Below, in pieces: positions 25,715-35,471 of a stretch of 64,000 nucleotides of DNA (positions within the stretch are counted from its first letter, which is position 1; each line of letters starts with the position of its first letter). The stretch lies in the NCBI RefSeq assembly GCF_020164485.1, contig NZ_JAIQZA010000001.1:166628-230627 (forward strand). Direction: 5' to 3'. The notes under the pieces were generated by a model. That model did not search any database. It saw only the letters and a list, made by a program, of their open reading frames with translations, and was not told the origin of the DNA. Source of the DNA: Salegentibacter tibetensis. GTDB taxonomy: Bacteria > Bacteroidota > Bacteroidia > Flavobacteriales > Flavobacteriaceae. The translations under genes and the position numbers were made by a program.

Positions 25715-28700
25715 TTAGTTAAAAGAATATCGTAAACCAACCTGCATTTGCCATCTTGAAGATTGCAAACCTGCATCATCAATCTGGTTTATGGTGCTAC
25801 CTGTATCAGAATCAAACGTGAATTGTGGAGTGGTTCCGTCTTCCGCGAACCCTTCAAAATTTGTAAATCTCTGTCTTCCAGTAAAGTTTCTTACACCCCA
25901 TTCTTTATTCAAGAAATTCGTGAAGTTGAAGATATCAGCAGTAAACTCAAATTTATGATTTGTTTCTTTGATTTTAATAGCAAATTCCTGGGCGAATTTA
26001 AGGTCTATAATATGAGACCAGGCTGTTCTATCACCGTTTCTTTCAGCAAATTGTCCTCTCCTGGTACTTAAATAGTCATTACCTTCAATAAAAGCATCCA
26101 TCATTGCCCATTGTTGTGCAGCAGTAGTTGTAACATTGCCATCTCTGTCTGTAATATCCACTAAATGAGCTTGAGCTTCATTTTCAGGAATAAAAGGCAG
26201 TGCTCCAGTGTTGTTACCTGTATCATTTAGTAAATCGTCACCAAATACAGAATAAGTAAATGGATCTCCTTGTCTACCTTCATAAAATAAACCTATACGT
26301 GTATTAAGATTTTTCGTCCATTTAAATTCTATTGTAGAATTAGCAATTATACGATGTCCCGGTGAAAAATCAGATCTGGATAGAGTAAGATTGTTTGAAC
26401 CATTAATAGATTCCTGAAATCTCCACTGTGAACTGTTTTGTGAAGAAGTAGCATCAAATAACACCGTCGATTCTCCATAAGAATAGGAAGCCTGCGCAGT
26501 AACATCTATAAATGAACTATAAAAGTTTTTGGCCAATGTACCTACAATATTATATGAATTACCTTCTTTTACATTGTAACCCATATAAACGGCGTCATAA
26601 GTGTCATCAATTCTATCGCCGGAATAATGGAAACGTGAGCCTGACCCCGTAGTGGTAAATTCAGGTCCTTCAAGATTTATATTCTCGTAAGCAACGGCGT
26701 TAAGATCATCGTTGTAAATAAAATCTGCAGAAATTGTCCAGTTGCCTGGTAACCTTTGATCTACCGCGATATTGGTTTTCCAAACCTGTGGCAACTTAAA
26801 ATCTTTAGCAAATAGATTTATTTCACCTCCTGTTAAGCCGGAACCCTGAGGCGGATCTTGTAACTGATTATCCGGATTAGGCTCAAACTCTGGGACACCA
26901 TCGCCAGTTCTAAATACATAGCCTGCAGTTAATCCATTATTATTATACGCTCCACCGGGCCATACTAATGGTAATCTGGAAGTAAAGACTCCAGTACCAC
27001 CACGCACCTGAGTTGTACGGTCTCCATTAACATCCCAGTTAAACCCGAATCGAGGGGCGAAGTGGATGTTAGAATCAATACCTTCTCCTACTCTTGCTCC
27101 TCTTAAATCCTGACCTTGAGCTTCAAGAAGTGGAATAGTTCTATTGTTAAAATCTTCATTTACAAGACCATCACCCCAAAAAGGTACGTCAATTCTGACT
27201 CCCAATGTTAATTTCAAATTTTCGGTTGCATTATAAACATCCTGAGCATATAATCCAAATTGGAAAATATCAAATTCTGCAGCACCTTCTGAATCATCAC
27301 CCGAACCACCAATTAAAGAATATCCGTGACGATAACGATTTGCTCTGTTACCTTGTAAAAAGTCATTTAAATTACTAAACCTGTAATCTCCAAAATTTTG
27401 TCTGAAGAAAACATTTCTTGAAGAGGAAAATTCATTGTTGGTACCAATAGTTATATTGTGCTTACCCGAGTAGATATCAAAGTTATTCGTCAAAGTTAAA
27501 TTGCTTTGATCTAATCTATTGGCAGTAGAGAATGGTTCAGATCCGAAATTTATATCCCCCTGTCCGTCAACAATTTCAACTCTTGGAAATCTACCTCCTT
27601 CAGGATCTCTATTGTCATTTACAGTTGTCCACCCAAAAACAAAGTTATTGGCCATATTATTGCCTATTTGGGAGCTTAATTCCAATGCTGTAGAATTCGT
27701 GATAGATTCAAAATTCACACCTCCATTAAAGAAGTTGATGTTTCCGGCATTAGAACCTCTAGCCTGTAATTGAACTGCTTTAACATAACTATGTTTAAGA
27801 GATAATTTATTATTATCATTAATGTTCCAGTCAATTTTTCCAATTAATTTATCACTAACCAGAGAAGATGCAGTATTTAAAAAAGCACCTGGTTCATAAC
27901 CATATTCATTTACCAAAAAACTTGACAATCCTTCTATGTCTTCAAGTGAAGAATTCCCTCTATAATTGGCAAAATCAAAAGGTTGCGGGGTCTCATTATC
28001 CTGTCTTTCGTAGTTTACGAAAAAGAAAAGTTTATCTTCAATAACTGGCCCACCCAATCTTACACCTGTAGTTAATGCAGTAAATTCATCTAATCGCTCT
28101 CTTTCTCCATCATCACCTATTAAACCAACCGGCGTTTTGCCTGCTAGTTTTTCATTTCTTAAGAAACTATAAACCGAACCTTCAAAATTATTAGTACCAG
28201 ATTTGGTAATCGCATTAATACTACCTCCTGCAAAACCAGATTGTTTTACATCAAAAGGAGCAACGTTAATTTGAAAAGATTCAATTGCATCTAGCGAAAT
28301 CGGGCTAACGCCTGTTTGGCCGCCATTAGTTCCACTACCAGCTAATCCAAATACATCGTTATTAACAGCACCATCAATAAAAATTGCATTATACCGGTTG
28401 TTTTGTCCACTTATAGAAATAACATCATCACCACTAACCTGAGCTTGCGGGGTTAACCTGGCAAAGTCTGCGATGTTTCTGGAGATAGAAGGTAAGGTAT
28501 TTACCTGTCTTTGGGTTACTTTAGTCTCAGCTCCAGTTTTTCCCGAATCGAAAACTCCATTTTGAGTGGCGGTAATTACTACTTGCTCCAACTCATTGGA
28601 AGTCTCACTTAAGGTAGCATTTATTCTTTTTGAATCACCCAATTGTAAGTTTATATTTTCCGATCGGTAATTTTCAAATCCAACAAATGTAATCGTAACA

Positions 28701-28927
28701 GTATAAGGGCCTCCAACTCGCATATTTGATATACGATAATAACCTTCAAAATCGGTCATTGCTCCGTACTGAGTACCTGATGGCTCGTGAACTGCAATGA
28801 CATTGGCGCCCGGTAATGGATCACCATTATTGTCTAAAACTCTACCGTTAATGGAAGAAGTTGTCACACCCTGGGCAAAAATTGTAGCTGATGTTAAAAA
28901 CAACGCTAATGCTAGTAATTTCCTCAT
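25715..28927 (-). CDS. oar: Oar-like TonB-dependent receptor
   Basis: This 1070-residue outer-membrane protein belongs to the Oar (OmpA-related) group of TonB-dependent transporters. It has a signal peptide (cleaved after IFAQ), an N-terminal carboxypeptidase-regulatory-like domain (about 24-115, SINGRVLDNNGDPLPGAN), a plug with TLPSISRNIADFARLTPQ and SISGQNNRYNAIFIDGA, then a large barrel ending QVGLRYSFN. The family in Myxococcus is linked to protein secretion and signalling; in Bacteroidota the role is unclear, possibly uptake of peptides or proteases. It is a single gene between terminators. Confidence 0.9.
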   Translation of the reverse strand: MRKLLALALFLTSATIFAQGVTTSSINGRVLDNNGDPLPGANVIAVHEPSGTQYGAMTDFEGYYRISNMRVGGPYTVTITFVGFENYRSENINLQLGDSKRINATLSETSNELEQVVITATQNGVFDSGKTGAETKVTQRQVNTLPSISRNIADFARLTPQAQVSGDDVISISGQNNRYNAIFIDGAVNNDVFGLAGSGTNGGQTGVSPISLDAIESFQINVAPFDVKQSGFAGGSINAITKSGTNNFEGSVYSFLRNEKLAGKTPVGLIGDDGERERLDEFTALTTGVRLGGPVIEDKLFFFVNYERQDNETPQPFDFANYRGNSSLEDIEGLSSFLVNEYGYEPGAFLNTASSLVSDKLIGKIDWNINDNNKLSLKHSYVKAVQLQARGSNAGNINFFNGGVNFESITNSTALELSSQIGNNMANNFVFGWTTVNDNRDPEGGRFPRVEIVDGQGDINFGSEPFSTANRLDQSNLTLTNNFDIYSGKHNITIGTNNEFSSSRNVFFRQNFGDYRFSNLNDFLQGNRANRYRHGYSLIGGSGDDSEGAAEFDIFQFGLYAQDVYNATENLKLTLGVRIDVPFWGDGLVNEDFNNRTIPLLEAQGQDLRGARVGEGIDSNIHFAPRFGFNWDVNGDRTTQVRGGTGVFTSRLPLVWPGGAYNNNGLTAGYVFRTGDGVPEFEPNPDNQLQDPPQGSGLTGGEINLFAKDFKLPQVWKTNIAVDQRLPGNWTISADFIYNDDLNAVAYENINLEGPEFTTTGSGSRFHYSGDRIDDTYDAVYMGYNVKEGNSYNIVGTLAKNFYSSFIDVTAQASYSYGESTVLFDATSSQNSSQWRFQESINGSNNLTLSRSDFSPGHRIIANSTIEFKWTKNLNTRIGLFYEGRQGDPFTYSVFGDDLLNDTGNNTGALPFIPENEAQAHLVDITDRDGNVTTTAAQQWAMMDAFIEGNDYLSTRRGQFAERNGDRTAWSHIIDLKFAQEFAIKIKETNHKFEFTADIFNFTNFLNKEWGVRNFTGRQRFTNFEGFAEDGTTPQFTFDSDTGSTINQIDDAGLQSSRWQMQVGLRYSFN

Positions 28928-29117
28928 TTCTTTTAATTTGTTTGTTTTGAGTTTAATTTTCGATGCAAATGAAGGTAAATACTACTTTCCGAAGTTTACC
29001 GGAATGTTAAGAAATTTAACTTTAACGTCAAATCTACAGTAAACTAAAAAAAACTTCCAACTAATTGATTTTTTGGAGACTACAGAATCAAAACAAGTGT
29101 TAAAGAAAGAATGATTA

Positions 29118-30749
29118 TTATTTTAAAAAGAACTCCAGTAGGTTTTTAGTAGAAGAGTCGTGATTATCTACCGCTTTATTTTCGATTTCAGCAAGGATTT
29201 TGCTAGCAAGCTGCTTTCCTAATTCTACACCCCATTGATCGTAGCTAAAAATATTCCAAATAACGCCTTGCACAAAGATCTTATGTTCGTACATCGCAAT
29301 AAGCTTTCCTAAACTTTCGGGATTAAGTTTATTTACAAGTAGAGTATTTGTAGGTTTATTTCCTTCAAATACTTTGAAAGGCAATAATTTTTCAACCTCA
29401 TCCTTAGATAATCCCTTACCTTCAAGTTCTTTTCGAACCTCAGCTTTAGATTTACCCTGAAGCAAAGCTTCGGTTTGCGCAAAGAAGTTAGCCATCAATT
29501 TATTATGATGGTCTTCATCCTGGTGCAAAGACTCTTTAAAGCCTATGAAATCTGCAGGGATTAATTTTGTTCCCTGATGAATTAATTGAAAGAACGCGTG
29601 CTGGGAATTGGTACCCGGTTCTCCCCAAATTAGGGTGCCGGTTTGGTAATCTACTTTTTTCCCATTTCGGTCTACGCTTTTCCCATTGCTCTCCATAATT
29701 GCCTGTTGCAAATACGCAGGGAGCCTATGCAAGTATTGTGTATAAGGAATAACAGCTTCACTTTCGGCTTTATAAAAATTATTATACCAGATACTTAGTA
29801 ATGCTAATTGCACCGGTATATTTTCTTTGAAATCTGAAGTTTTAAAATGTTCGTCCATTTTATGGGCACCATTTAATAAAGCTTCAAAGTTATTATAACC
29901 AACCGCCAGACTTATAGAAAGCCCTACGGCACTCCATAGTGAAAAACGGCCGCCAACCCAATCCCACATTGGGAACACATTTTCTATGGCAACCCCAAAT
30001 TCTTCAACATTTTTTAAGTTGCTGGAAACCGCCACAAAATGGTCGGAAACTGCTTCCTGAGGAGCTGTTTTTCTAAACCAGTTTCTTATAGTTGTAGCAT
30101 TAGAAAGGGTTTCCTGAGTAGTAAAGGTTTTTGAAACCACAAGGAATAAAGTAGTTTCAGGGTTCAGGTTTTTTAAAATTTCATGAACGTGATCACCGTC
30201 TACATTAGAAACATAATGAACTTTTAAATGATTTTGATAATACTGAAGCGACTCGGTTACCATTACCGGTCCCAGGTCTGAACCTCCAATACCGATATTT
30301 ACAACATCGGTAAAAGCTTTACCGGTATAGCCTTTTTTCTCACCACTAATTATCTTTTCAGAAAACTTTTTAATTTTTTCTTTCACTTCCTGAACTTCAG
30401 GGATAACATTTTCGCCCTCATAATTTATTTCCGCATTAGCCGGAGCCCTAAGGGCGGTGTGCAGCACTGCACGATTTTCCGTTTGGTTAATCGCATCGCC
30501 TTTAAAATAAGAGTTTATCGCCGATTTTAAATCGCATTCTTCCGCTAACTCCAAAAGCAAATCGCGGGTTTCAGTAGTAATTCGGTTTTTGCTGAAATCA
30601 AGGTAAAAATCCTCCCAGGCAATAGTAAATGCCGAAGCCCTTTCAGGATCTTTTTCGAATAGCTCTTTAAGCTGCAATTGCTGCACTTGGTTAAAATGCT
30701 TTTCTAATTTTTTCCAGGCTGATGTTTGGGTTGGATTAATATTTTTCAT
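29118..30749 (-). CDS. pgi: Glucose-6-phosphate isomerase
   Basis: Pgi interconverts glucose-6-phosphate and fructose-6-phosphate in glycolysis and gluconeogenesis. The 543-residue long-type enzyme has [14 protein letters not shown], the SIS-domain [15 protein letters not shown], the signature [16 protein letters not shown] and the catalytic [22 protein letters not shown] with Glu and His, and a C-terminal active-site region [10 protein letters not shown]. The start at 30749 ([15 protein letters not shown]) fits family length. It is monocistronic, preceded by family A repeat copy 3. Confidence 0.96.
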   Translation of the reverse strand: MKNINPTQTSAWKKLEKHFNQVQQLQLKELFEKDPERASAFTIAWEDFYLDFSKNRITTETRDLLLELAEECDLKSAINSYFKGDAINQTENRAVLHTALRAPANAEINYEGENVIPEVQEVKEKIKKFSEKIISGEKKGYTGKAFTDVVNIGIGGSDLGPVMVTESLQYYQNHLKVHYVSNVDGDHVHEILKNLNPETTLFLVVSKTFTTQETLSNATTIRNWFRKTAPQEAVSDHFVAVSSNLKNVEEFGVAIENVFPMWDWVGGRFSLWSAVGLSISLAVGYNNFEALLNGAHKMDEHFKTSDFKENIPVQLALLSIWYNNFYKAESEAVIPYTQYLHRLPAYLQQAIMESNGKSVDRNGKKVDYQTGTLIWGEPGTNSQHAFFQLIHQGTKLIPADFIGFKESLHQDEDHHNKLMANFFAQTEALLQGKSKAEVRKELEGKGLSKDEVEKLLPFKVFEGNKPTNTLLVNKLNPESLGKLIAMYEHKIFVQGVIWNIFSYDQWGVELGKQLASKILAEIENKAVDNHDSSTKNLLEFFLK

Positions 30750-30876
30750 TCAATTATTTCTTTTTCTCGGCCTTAGCCTAAACTTTATAATTATTTTTTT
30801 TAGTAAGCGGAAATTTAAAATATTCCGACATAAATGTCAGAATATTTTAACGAGGCGGTCTAAAAAGTCTAATTTG

Positions 30877-30953
30877 GTCAAGCTGAACTTGTTTCAGCTT
30901 CTAATATGTTTGATTATCAAAATCTTAGATTCTGAAATGAATTCAGAATGACG
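30877..30953. repeat. Dispersed inverted repeat, family A, copy 3
   Basis: Its left arm GGTCAAGCTGAACTTGTTTC is nearly identical to that of copy 1 at 4258, and the right arm ends CTGAAATGAATTCAGAATGACG. It lies between pgi and the M23 gene. Confidence 0.85.
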
Positions 30954-30988
30954 ATTTAAAAATTTTTTTAGACAGCTTCATCTATTTT

Positions 30989-32227
30989 TTATATTTCCTT
31001 ATATGGAATTTCATCCAGGGAAATCTTTAAATCTTCTATCGCTGCAAAATATTGCTCCTTATGTTCTGGTTCTATGTGCTTTGCCGTTGGCAAATTCTGG
31101 CGATAAGGATCTACCTGCTTCCCATGAACCCAGAAGCGATAGCAAACGTGTGGCCCTGTAGCAAGACCGGTGCTTCCTACATAACCAATTACATCACCTT
31201 GTTTTACCCGCTGCCCGTTACGCACGTTTCGTTTGCTCATATGTAAATACTGGGTCGTGTACTTATCATTATGTCTCACTTTTACATAATTCCCGTTTCC
31301 GGAAGTGTAACTTGCAGCGATTACCGTCCCATCGGCAGTACTTACAATCGGTGTTCCGTGAGACGCTGCATAATCAGTTCCCAAGTGGGCTTTCCAGCGT
31401 TTTTGAACCGGATGAAATCTTCTTTTTGTATATCTGGATGATATCCGGCTATAGTTTAACGGTGCTTTTAAAAAGAAACTCTGTAAGGCTTTAGCCTCTT
31501 CATCATAAAAACTGGGTTGCCCGGTTATTGAATCGGTTAAGTATTCAAAAGCGTAATAAGGTCTGTCTCCGTGCTTAAAAACCGCAGCTTCAACGTTTTC
31601 GATTCCGGCAAAGATAGTATCATCTATATATTTTTCAGAATAGATCATTTTGAACTGATCTCCCTTCTGAAGTTTAAAGAAATCTATACTCCATTGATAA
31701 ATATCAGAAAGCTCATAGACTAATAGATTGCTTAAACCTTGCTCTGCCACAGCTGCTGAAAGCGAAGAACTAACCACCCCCGAAACTTCCCTTCTTTTAA
31801 CACTTACCGGCTTCTTTTTCCTGGTAGCGCTAATACTATCACCAATTCCCACAATTGTGTAGTTTATTCTATCATTTTGATAGATAAAATACTGCGGGGT
31901 ATTCGCTGAATCCTTTTCTTTAAGGATCATGTATTTTCTACCCGCTGTTATCCTCGCGGGGTTAAAAGTGTCTTTTACTTTTTCTGAAATCTGGTAGATC
32001 TTACCTCGATCTACGCCGTGCTGATCCAGAATGTAACCAAAACTATCTCCAGATTCTATTGTAGCGTCTACCACTTCATAATCATCCAGAATAAAACCAA
32101 ACTCTTTCTTAACAGGCTTAGGTGCTTTTTTTTCTACCTTTTCCTCATTAAGCGCGGTTTCTTTAACATCATTTTCACAGGCCGCAAAAGCCAACATCAA
32201 TACCAGTAGGATACTTAATTTTTTCAA
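30989..32227 (-). CDS. M23 family (LytM-type) peptidase lipoprotein
   Basis: This 412-residue lipoprotein (lipobox AFAAC, cysteine 17) has a peptidase M23 domain in its C-terminal third: the zinc motif HLGTDYAA, GNYVKVRHND, the second metal motif QYLHMSKR and the glycine-rich GDVIGYVGSTGLATGPHVCYRFW with the CY/HxxYRFW ending typical of outer-membrane-linked murein endopeptidases. The middle region (about 40-250) resembles OapA/LysM-like lead domains. It should cleave peptidoglycan cross-links in the periplasm. The ATG lies four bases after the tryptophan dioxygenase stop, so the genes are cotranscribed. Confidence 0.9.
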   Translation of the reverse strand: MKKLSILLVLMLAFAACENDVKETALNEEKVEKKAPKPVKKEFGFILDDYEVVDATIESGDSFGYILDQHGVDRGKIYQISEKVKDTFNPARITAGRKYMILKEKDSANTPQYFIYQNDRINYTIVGIGDSISATRKKKPVSVKRREVSGVVSSSLSAAVAEQGLSNLLVYELSDIYQWSIDFFKLQKGDQFKMIYSEKYIDDTIFAGIENVEAAVFKHGDRPYYAFEYLTDSITGQPSFYDEEAKALQSFFLKAPLNYSRISSRYTKRRFHPVQKRWKAHLGTDYAASHGTPIVSTADGTVIAASYTSGNGNYVKVRHNDKYTTQYLHMSKRNVRNGQRVKQGDVIGYVGSTGLATGPHVCYRFWVHGKQVDPYRQNLPTAKHIEPEHKEQYFAAIEDLKISLDEIPYKEI

Positions 32228-32231
32228 TTTT

Positions 32232-33200
32232 TCAGCAATTTTCTTTGTGTATATTAAACATATGCTCTACCCATTCTTTGCCCCAATTATCTAATTCTTC
32301 TTCAGTCCATAAATAAGGAAAAAAACTGTTTTTCTGAAATCCTGGCGGCAAAAACTCCTTCCAGTTTGTTCCACCTGTAGCCTCAATGGTTTCTTTATCC
32401 TTATTTAAATATCTATAAGCCGCACCCATATGCATTAGGGACCAGTTTAGATTTACATTGGCGTCAAAATTACGCAATGCTTCTTTTAATAACTTATTAT
32501 TTTTAACCAAATCTGGAAGTTCGAGATATTTATGAAAAAGGGTTTTTCCCTTATATTCTGAAGCTATTCTTAAAAAACGCGGAGTATAGCGCCTTTCAAA
32601 CTGCCTTAGCGTTAAGGTTTTCTCCCCTGTTTTAAGATCTATTCCGCCTTTCTTCCAGTAAATATTTTCGTACAAATCTTCCAGGCTATTCTCTTCTGAA
32701 AATTGATCTCTTATTTTATAGGATACCAGGTTTTCTAAAGGAGTCGCATAAATCTCTATCATCCTGAACTGTGCCGATTGAAACCCGCTGGCCGGCAATA
32801 AAGACATTCGAAATTTAAGAAATTGCTCTCTTTCCATCCCCTTGATCATTACATCAAAAGAATCGGTAAGAATCCTAAAATAACGGTTTAACCGATTGTA
32901 TTTTTCAATAAGAAAATTTGCATCAGGAGCTTTAGCTTCAATAATTTGTTGCTGCTCATGAATAATGAGTTTAAAGTAAAGCTCAGTAATTTGGTGGTAA
33001 GAAATAAAGATTTTTTCGTCTGGAAAATGCGTTAGGGTTTTTTGTAGACTTAAAAGCGTATCAATACTCAAATAATCCCAATAGGTAAGGTATCTGTCAT
33101 GTAAAAGTCCGTCTAAATAGGAAGCCAGATCCTGACCTGAATTTTTAAACTTTTCCTCTAATGCAAAAATACGTTCTGCAATTTCCGGTTTTATTTCCAT
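32232..33200 (-). CDS. kynA: Tryptophan 2,3-dioxygenase
   Basis: This heme enzyme opens the indole ring of tryptophan to N-formylkynurenine, the first step of the kynurenine pathway. The 322-residue protein shows DRYLTYWDYLSIDTLLSLQ, the conserved EKIFISYHQITELYFKLIIHE with the distal histidine, and the C-terminal SLMHMGAAYRYL. Length and N-terminus fit the Bacteroidota form. It is flanked by DUF3108 upstream (five-base gap) and an M23 peptidase downstream (four-base gap). No kynureninase or formamidase gene is visible in the window. Confidence 0.92.
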   Translation of the reverse strand: MEIKPEIAERIFALEEKFKNSGQDLASYLDGLLHDRYLTYWDYLSIDTLLSLQKTLTHFPDEKIFISYHQITELYFKLIIHEQQQIIEAKAPDANFLIEKYNRLNRYFRILTDSFDVMIKGMEREQFLKFRMSLLPASGFQSAQFRMIEIYATPLENLVSYKIRDQFSEENSLEDLYENIYWKKGGIDLKTGEKTLTLRQFERRYTPRFLRIASEYKGKTLFHKYLELPDLVKNNKLLKEALRNFDANVNLNWSLMHMGAAYRYLNKDKETIEATGGTNWKEFLPPGFQKNSFFPYLWTEEELDNWGKEWVEHMFNIHKENC

Positions 33201-33205
33201 GTATA

Positions 33206-33985
33206 TTAGTCCATAATTATTTTAAATGGATGTTTCAAACCTTTATAATCATCTAAATCGGCATCTAGGGAACCAACCGCCAAATTCGCTTCGATCTTAA
33301 TTGGTACTTTATTTTTGTCGTCACTCACCCAAAAAGTTAGGCTCTCCTTTTCCTTAAAAACCCTTCCAGCCATAACGTAGGGCCTGAATTTCAATGTGGC
33401 AACTTTACCAAATTTGGTTTTTATCACTTCCCGGCCGAGAAATTTCAATTTGAAATCCATGTTCTCATCATCTATAAATAGATTGAGACGCATCTCATCT
33501 CCGGGACGAAGATTATCGCTTTTAATATTGTTGCGAATATAATAAAATGCCGACAACATGTCGTGCACATTTGGCTTGGTGGGGTAGATATGATTTTCGT
33601 TGTGTTTTTTATCAAAAACGTGGGCCTTGTTATCGCTATGATTAAACTCTATCTCAAGATCTTTAGTATAGCCCCCTTCATTTATATTTCTAATAAATTT
33701 ATAAGGCTTCCCATCTTGCTTATCGATATAGGTTTGGTAATTATCGTCTACCTTAAAAAACCAATGTAGTAAGCCGGTAGATTTTCCAATACCTTCAATA
33801 TGATAAACAGGAGTTCCATTTAAACTTGTTTCGTCTACTTCTAAAGTAGCATAACTGGCATTGAAAGGACCGTAATGTATGCGAAATTTGAACCATTCGC
33901 CGGCATTAAATGCTTTTTGGGATTGGGCCTGAAACGTGAATCCCGCTAGAAGAAAGATGAATATTGTAAATATGCTTTTTTTCAT
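33206..33985 (-). CDS. DUF3108 family exported protein
   Basis: This 259-residue protein has a signal peptide (cleaved about residue 21, AQS) and a beta-rich DUF3108 body: GEWFKFRIHYGPFNASYATLEV, WFFKVDDNYQTYID, and a C-terminal LTFWVSDDKNKVPIKIEA. DUF3108 proteins are periplasmic or outer-membrane associated and related to lipoprotein-like lipid carriers of the YceI/LolA type in shape; no activity is established. It is the first gene of a three-gene run with tryptophan dioxygenase and the M23 peptidase. Confidence 0.85.
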   Translation of the reverse strand: MKKSIFTIFIFLLAGFTFQAQSQKAFNAGEWFKFRIHYGPFNASYATLEVDETSLNGTPVYHIEGIGKSTGLLHWFFKVDDNYQTYIDKQDGKPYKFIRNINEGGYTKDLEIEFNHSDNKAHVFDKKHNENHIYPTKPNVHDMLSAFYYIRNNIKSDNLRPGDEMRLNLFIDDENMDFKLKFLGREVIKTKFGKVATLKFRPYVMAGRVFKEKESLTFWVSDDKNKVPIKIEANLAVGSLDADLDDYKGLKHPFKIIMD

Positions 33986-34062
33986 ACCAAATTTTTAAAT
34001 ACTGATTTACAGATTGATTGGGAAAAGGATATTTACAATTTCTATTCCAAATGTATTAAAAG

Positions 34063-34096
34063 AAAAAACCCCATCAAATTAATGACGGGGTTTTTG
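34063..34096. terminator. Rho-independent terminator (hppD side)
   Basis: AAAAAACCCC (34063-34072) pairs with GGGGTTTTT (34087-34095), with runs of A and T on both sides so it is functional in either orientation. On the minus strand it lies about 190 bases past the hppD stop. Confidence 0.75.
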
Positions 34097-34123
34097 TCTT
34101 ATTAACCAACTAAAACTTAAATT

Positions 34124-34228
34124 ATGAAAAAATTAATTACATTATTGGTAACCACTCCAAAAATGCGAGCGCAAAAGTCTGCATTTAATAGAGTTATAAC
34201 AACACGAAAATTAAGTTTAACACAATAA
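34124..34228 (+). CDS. Possible 34-residue small ORF or gene remnant
   Basis: ATG at 34124 opens a 34-codon frame (MKKLITLLVTTPKMRAQKSA, then a basic tail ending in TLSLTQ-like residues) between hppD and the DUF3108 gene. The first residues look like the start of a signal peptide and the upstream ATTAACCAACTAAAACTTAAATT resembles leaders before exported-protein genes in this genus, but there is no hydrophobic core of proper length. It may be a degraded start of a secreted-protein gene, a small peptide, or chance. Confidence 0.25.
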   Translation: MKKLITLLVTTPKMRAQKSAFNRVITTRKLSLTQ

Positions 34229-34284
34229 TTTTCAGTAATACATTTTTTTAACTTTAAACTTTAGTTAATCTAAGCATTTAAAGT

Positions 34285-35427
34285 TTATTGCAAAGTTCCT
34301 CGTAAATCCTGCTCTCTCTCAATAGCCTCAAACAGGGCTTTAAAGTTTCCTTTTCCAAAAGATTTCGCTCCTTTTCTCTGGATGATCTCAAAAAACATAG
34401 TCGGACGGTCTAAAACCGGCTTGGTAAAGATCTGCAATAAATAGCCTTCATCGTCACGATCTACCAATATTCCAAGCTCTCTTAAAGGCTCAAGATCTTC
34501 ATCTATTTCCCCTACCCTATCTAACAAAGTATCATAATATGTCTCGGGAACATATAAAAATTCAACCCCGCGATCTCTGAGTTGAGTTACGGTTTCCAGT
34601 ATATTATCAGTTGCCAGTGCGATATGTTGTACGCCCGCCCCGTTGTAAAATTCTATATATTCTTCAATCTGGGATTTCTTCTTTCCTTTTGCAGGTTCGT
34701 TTATCGGGAATTTAATTCTTCCATTCCCATTACTCATCACCTTACTCATTAAGGCAGTATAATCTGTGGAAATATCTTTATCGTCAAAAGATGCCATTTG
34801 CGCAAAGCCCATTACTTTAGCGTAAAAGTCTACCCATTTATTCATCTCGTTCCAACCTACATTACCTACCATGTGGTCTATGTATTTTAGACCTGTATCC
34901 TCAGCCTGCACTTTAGTTGCATAAGTTTTATAACCAGGAAGGAATGGCCCTTCGTAATCCTTTCGCTCTACAAATAAGTGAATGGTTTCTCCATAAGTAT
35001 GAATTCCAGAAATCACGGCTTTCCCGTGTTCGTCTTCCATCTCGTAAGGCGCTACATAAGATTTCGCACCTCTTTTAGTAGTTTCTTCGTAACTCTTCCT
35101 GGCATCGTCTACCCAAAGTGCTACCATTTTCACCCCATCACCATGTTTATTAATGTGAGCATTAATATCGCCTTCCGGCTGAAGCGGGGAAGTAAGCACA
35201 ATTCTAATCTTGCCTTGTTGCAACACATAAGAAACACTATCCTTTCTGCCTGTTTCCAAACCAGAATAAGCAACCGGCTGAAAACCCCAGGCGTGCTGAT
35301 AGTAATAAGCTGCCTGCTTGGCATTACCTACATAAAGTTCAACAAAATCGGTGCCCAGGATTGGAAGAAAATCTTCGGCGTCCTGCATTACCTTTTCTAA
35401 TTTAAGTGATGTATTATCAGTACTCAT
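34285..35427 (-). CDS. hppD: 4-hydroxyphenylpyruvate dioxygenase
   Basis: This non-heme iron enzyme converts 4-hydroxyphenylpyruvate, from tyrosine, to homogentisate. The 380-residue protein consists of two vicinal-oxygen-chelate domains. The iron ligands are recognisable as His in YIDHMVGNV, His in QHIALATDN and Glu in MFFEIIQRKG. It lies 44 bases after hmgA on the same strand, so consecutive steps of tyrosine breakdown are cotranscribed, here in the order hmgA then hppD. Confidence 0.96.
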   Translation of the reverse strand: MSTDNTSLKLEKVMQDAEDFLPILGTDFVELYVGNAKQAAYYYQHAWGFQPVAYSGLETGRKDSVSYVLQQGKIRIVLTSPLQPEGDINAHINKHGDGVKMVALWVDDARKSYEETTKRGAKSYVAPYEMEDEHGKAVISGIHTYGETIHLFVERKDYEGPFLPGYKTYATKVQAEDTGLKYIDHMVGNVGWNEMNKWVDFYAKVMGFAQMASFDDKDISTDYTALMSKVMSNGNGRIKFPINEPAKGKKKSQIEEYIEFYNGAGVQHIALATDNILETVTQLRDRGVEFLYVPETYYDTLLDRVGEIDEDLEPLRELGILVDRDDEGYLLQIFTKPVLDRPTMFFEIIQRKGAKSFGKGNFKALFEAIEREQDLRGTLQ

Positions 35428-35471
35428 TTTAATATTTTTTAATGCTACTTTTTAGCTATTTGATATTTCTA

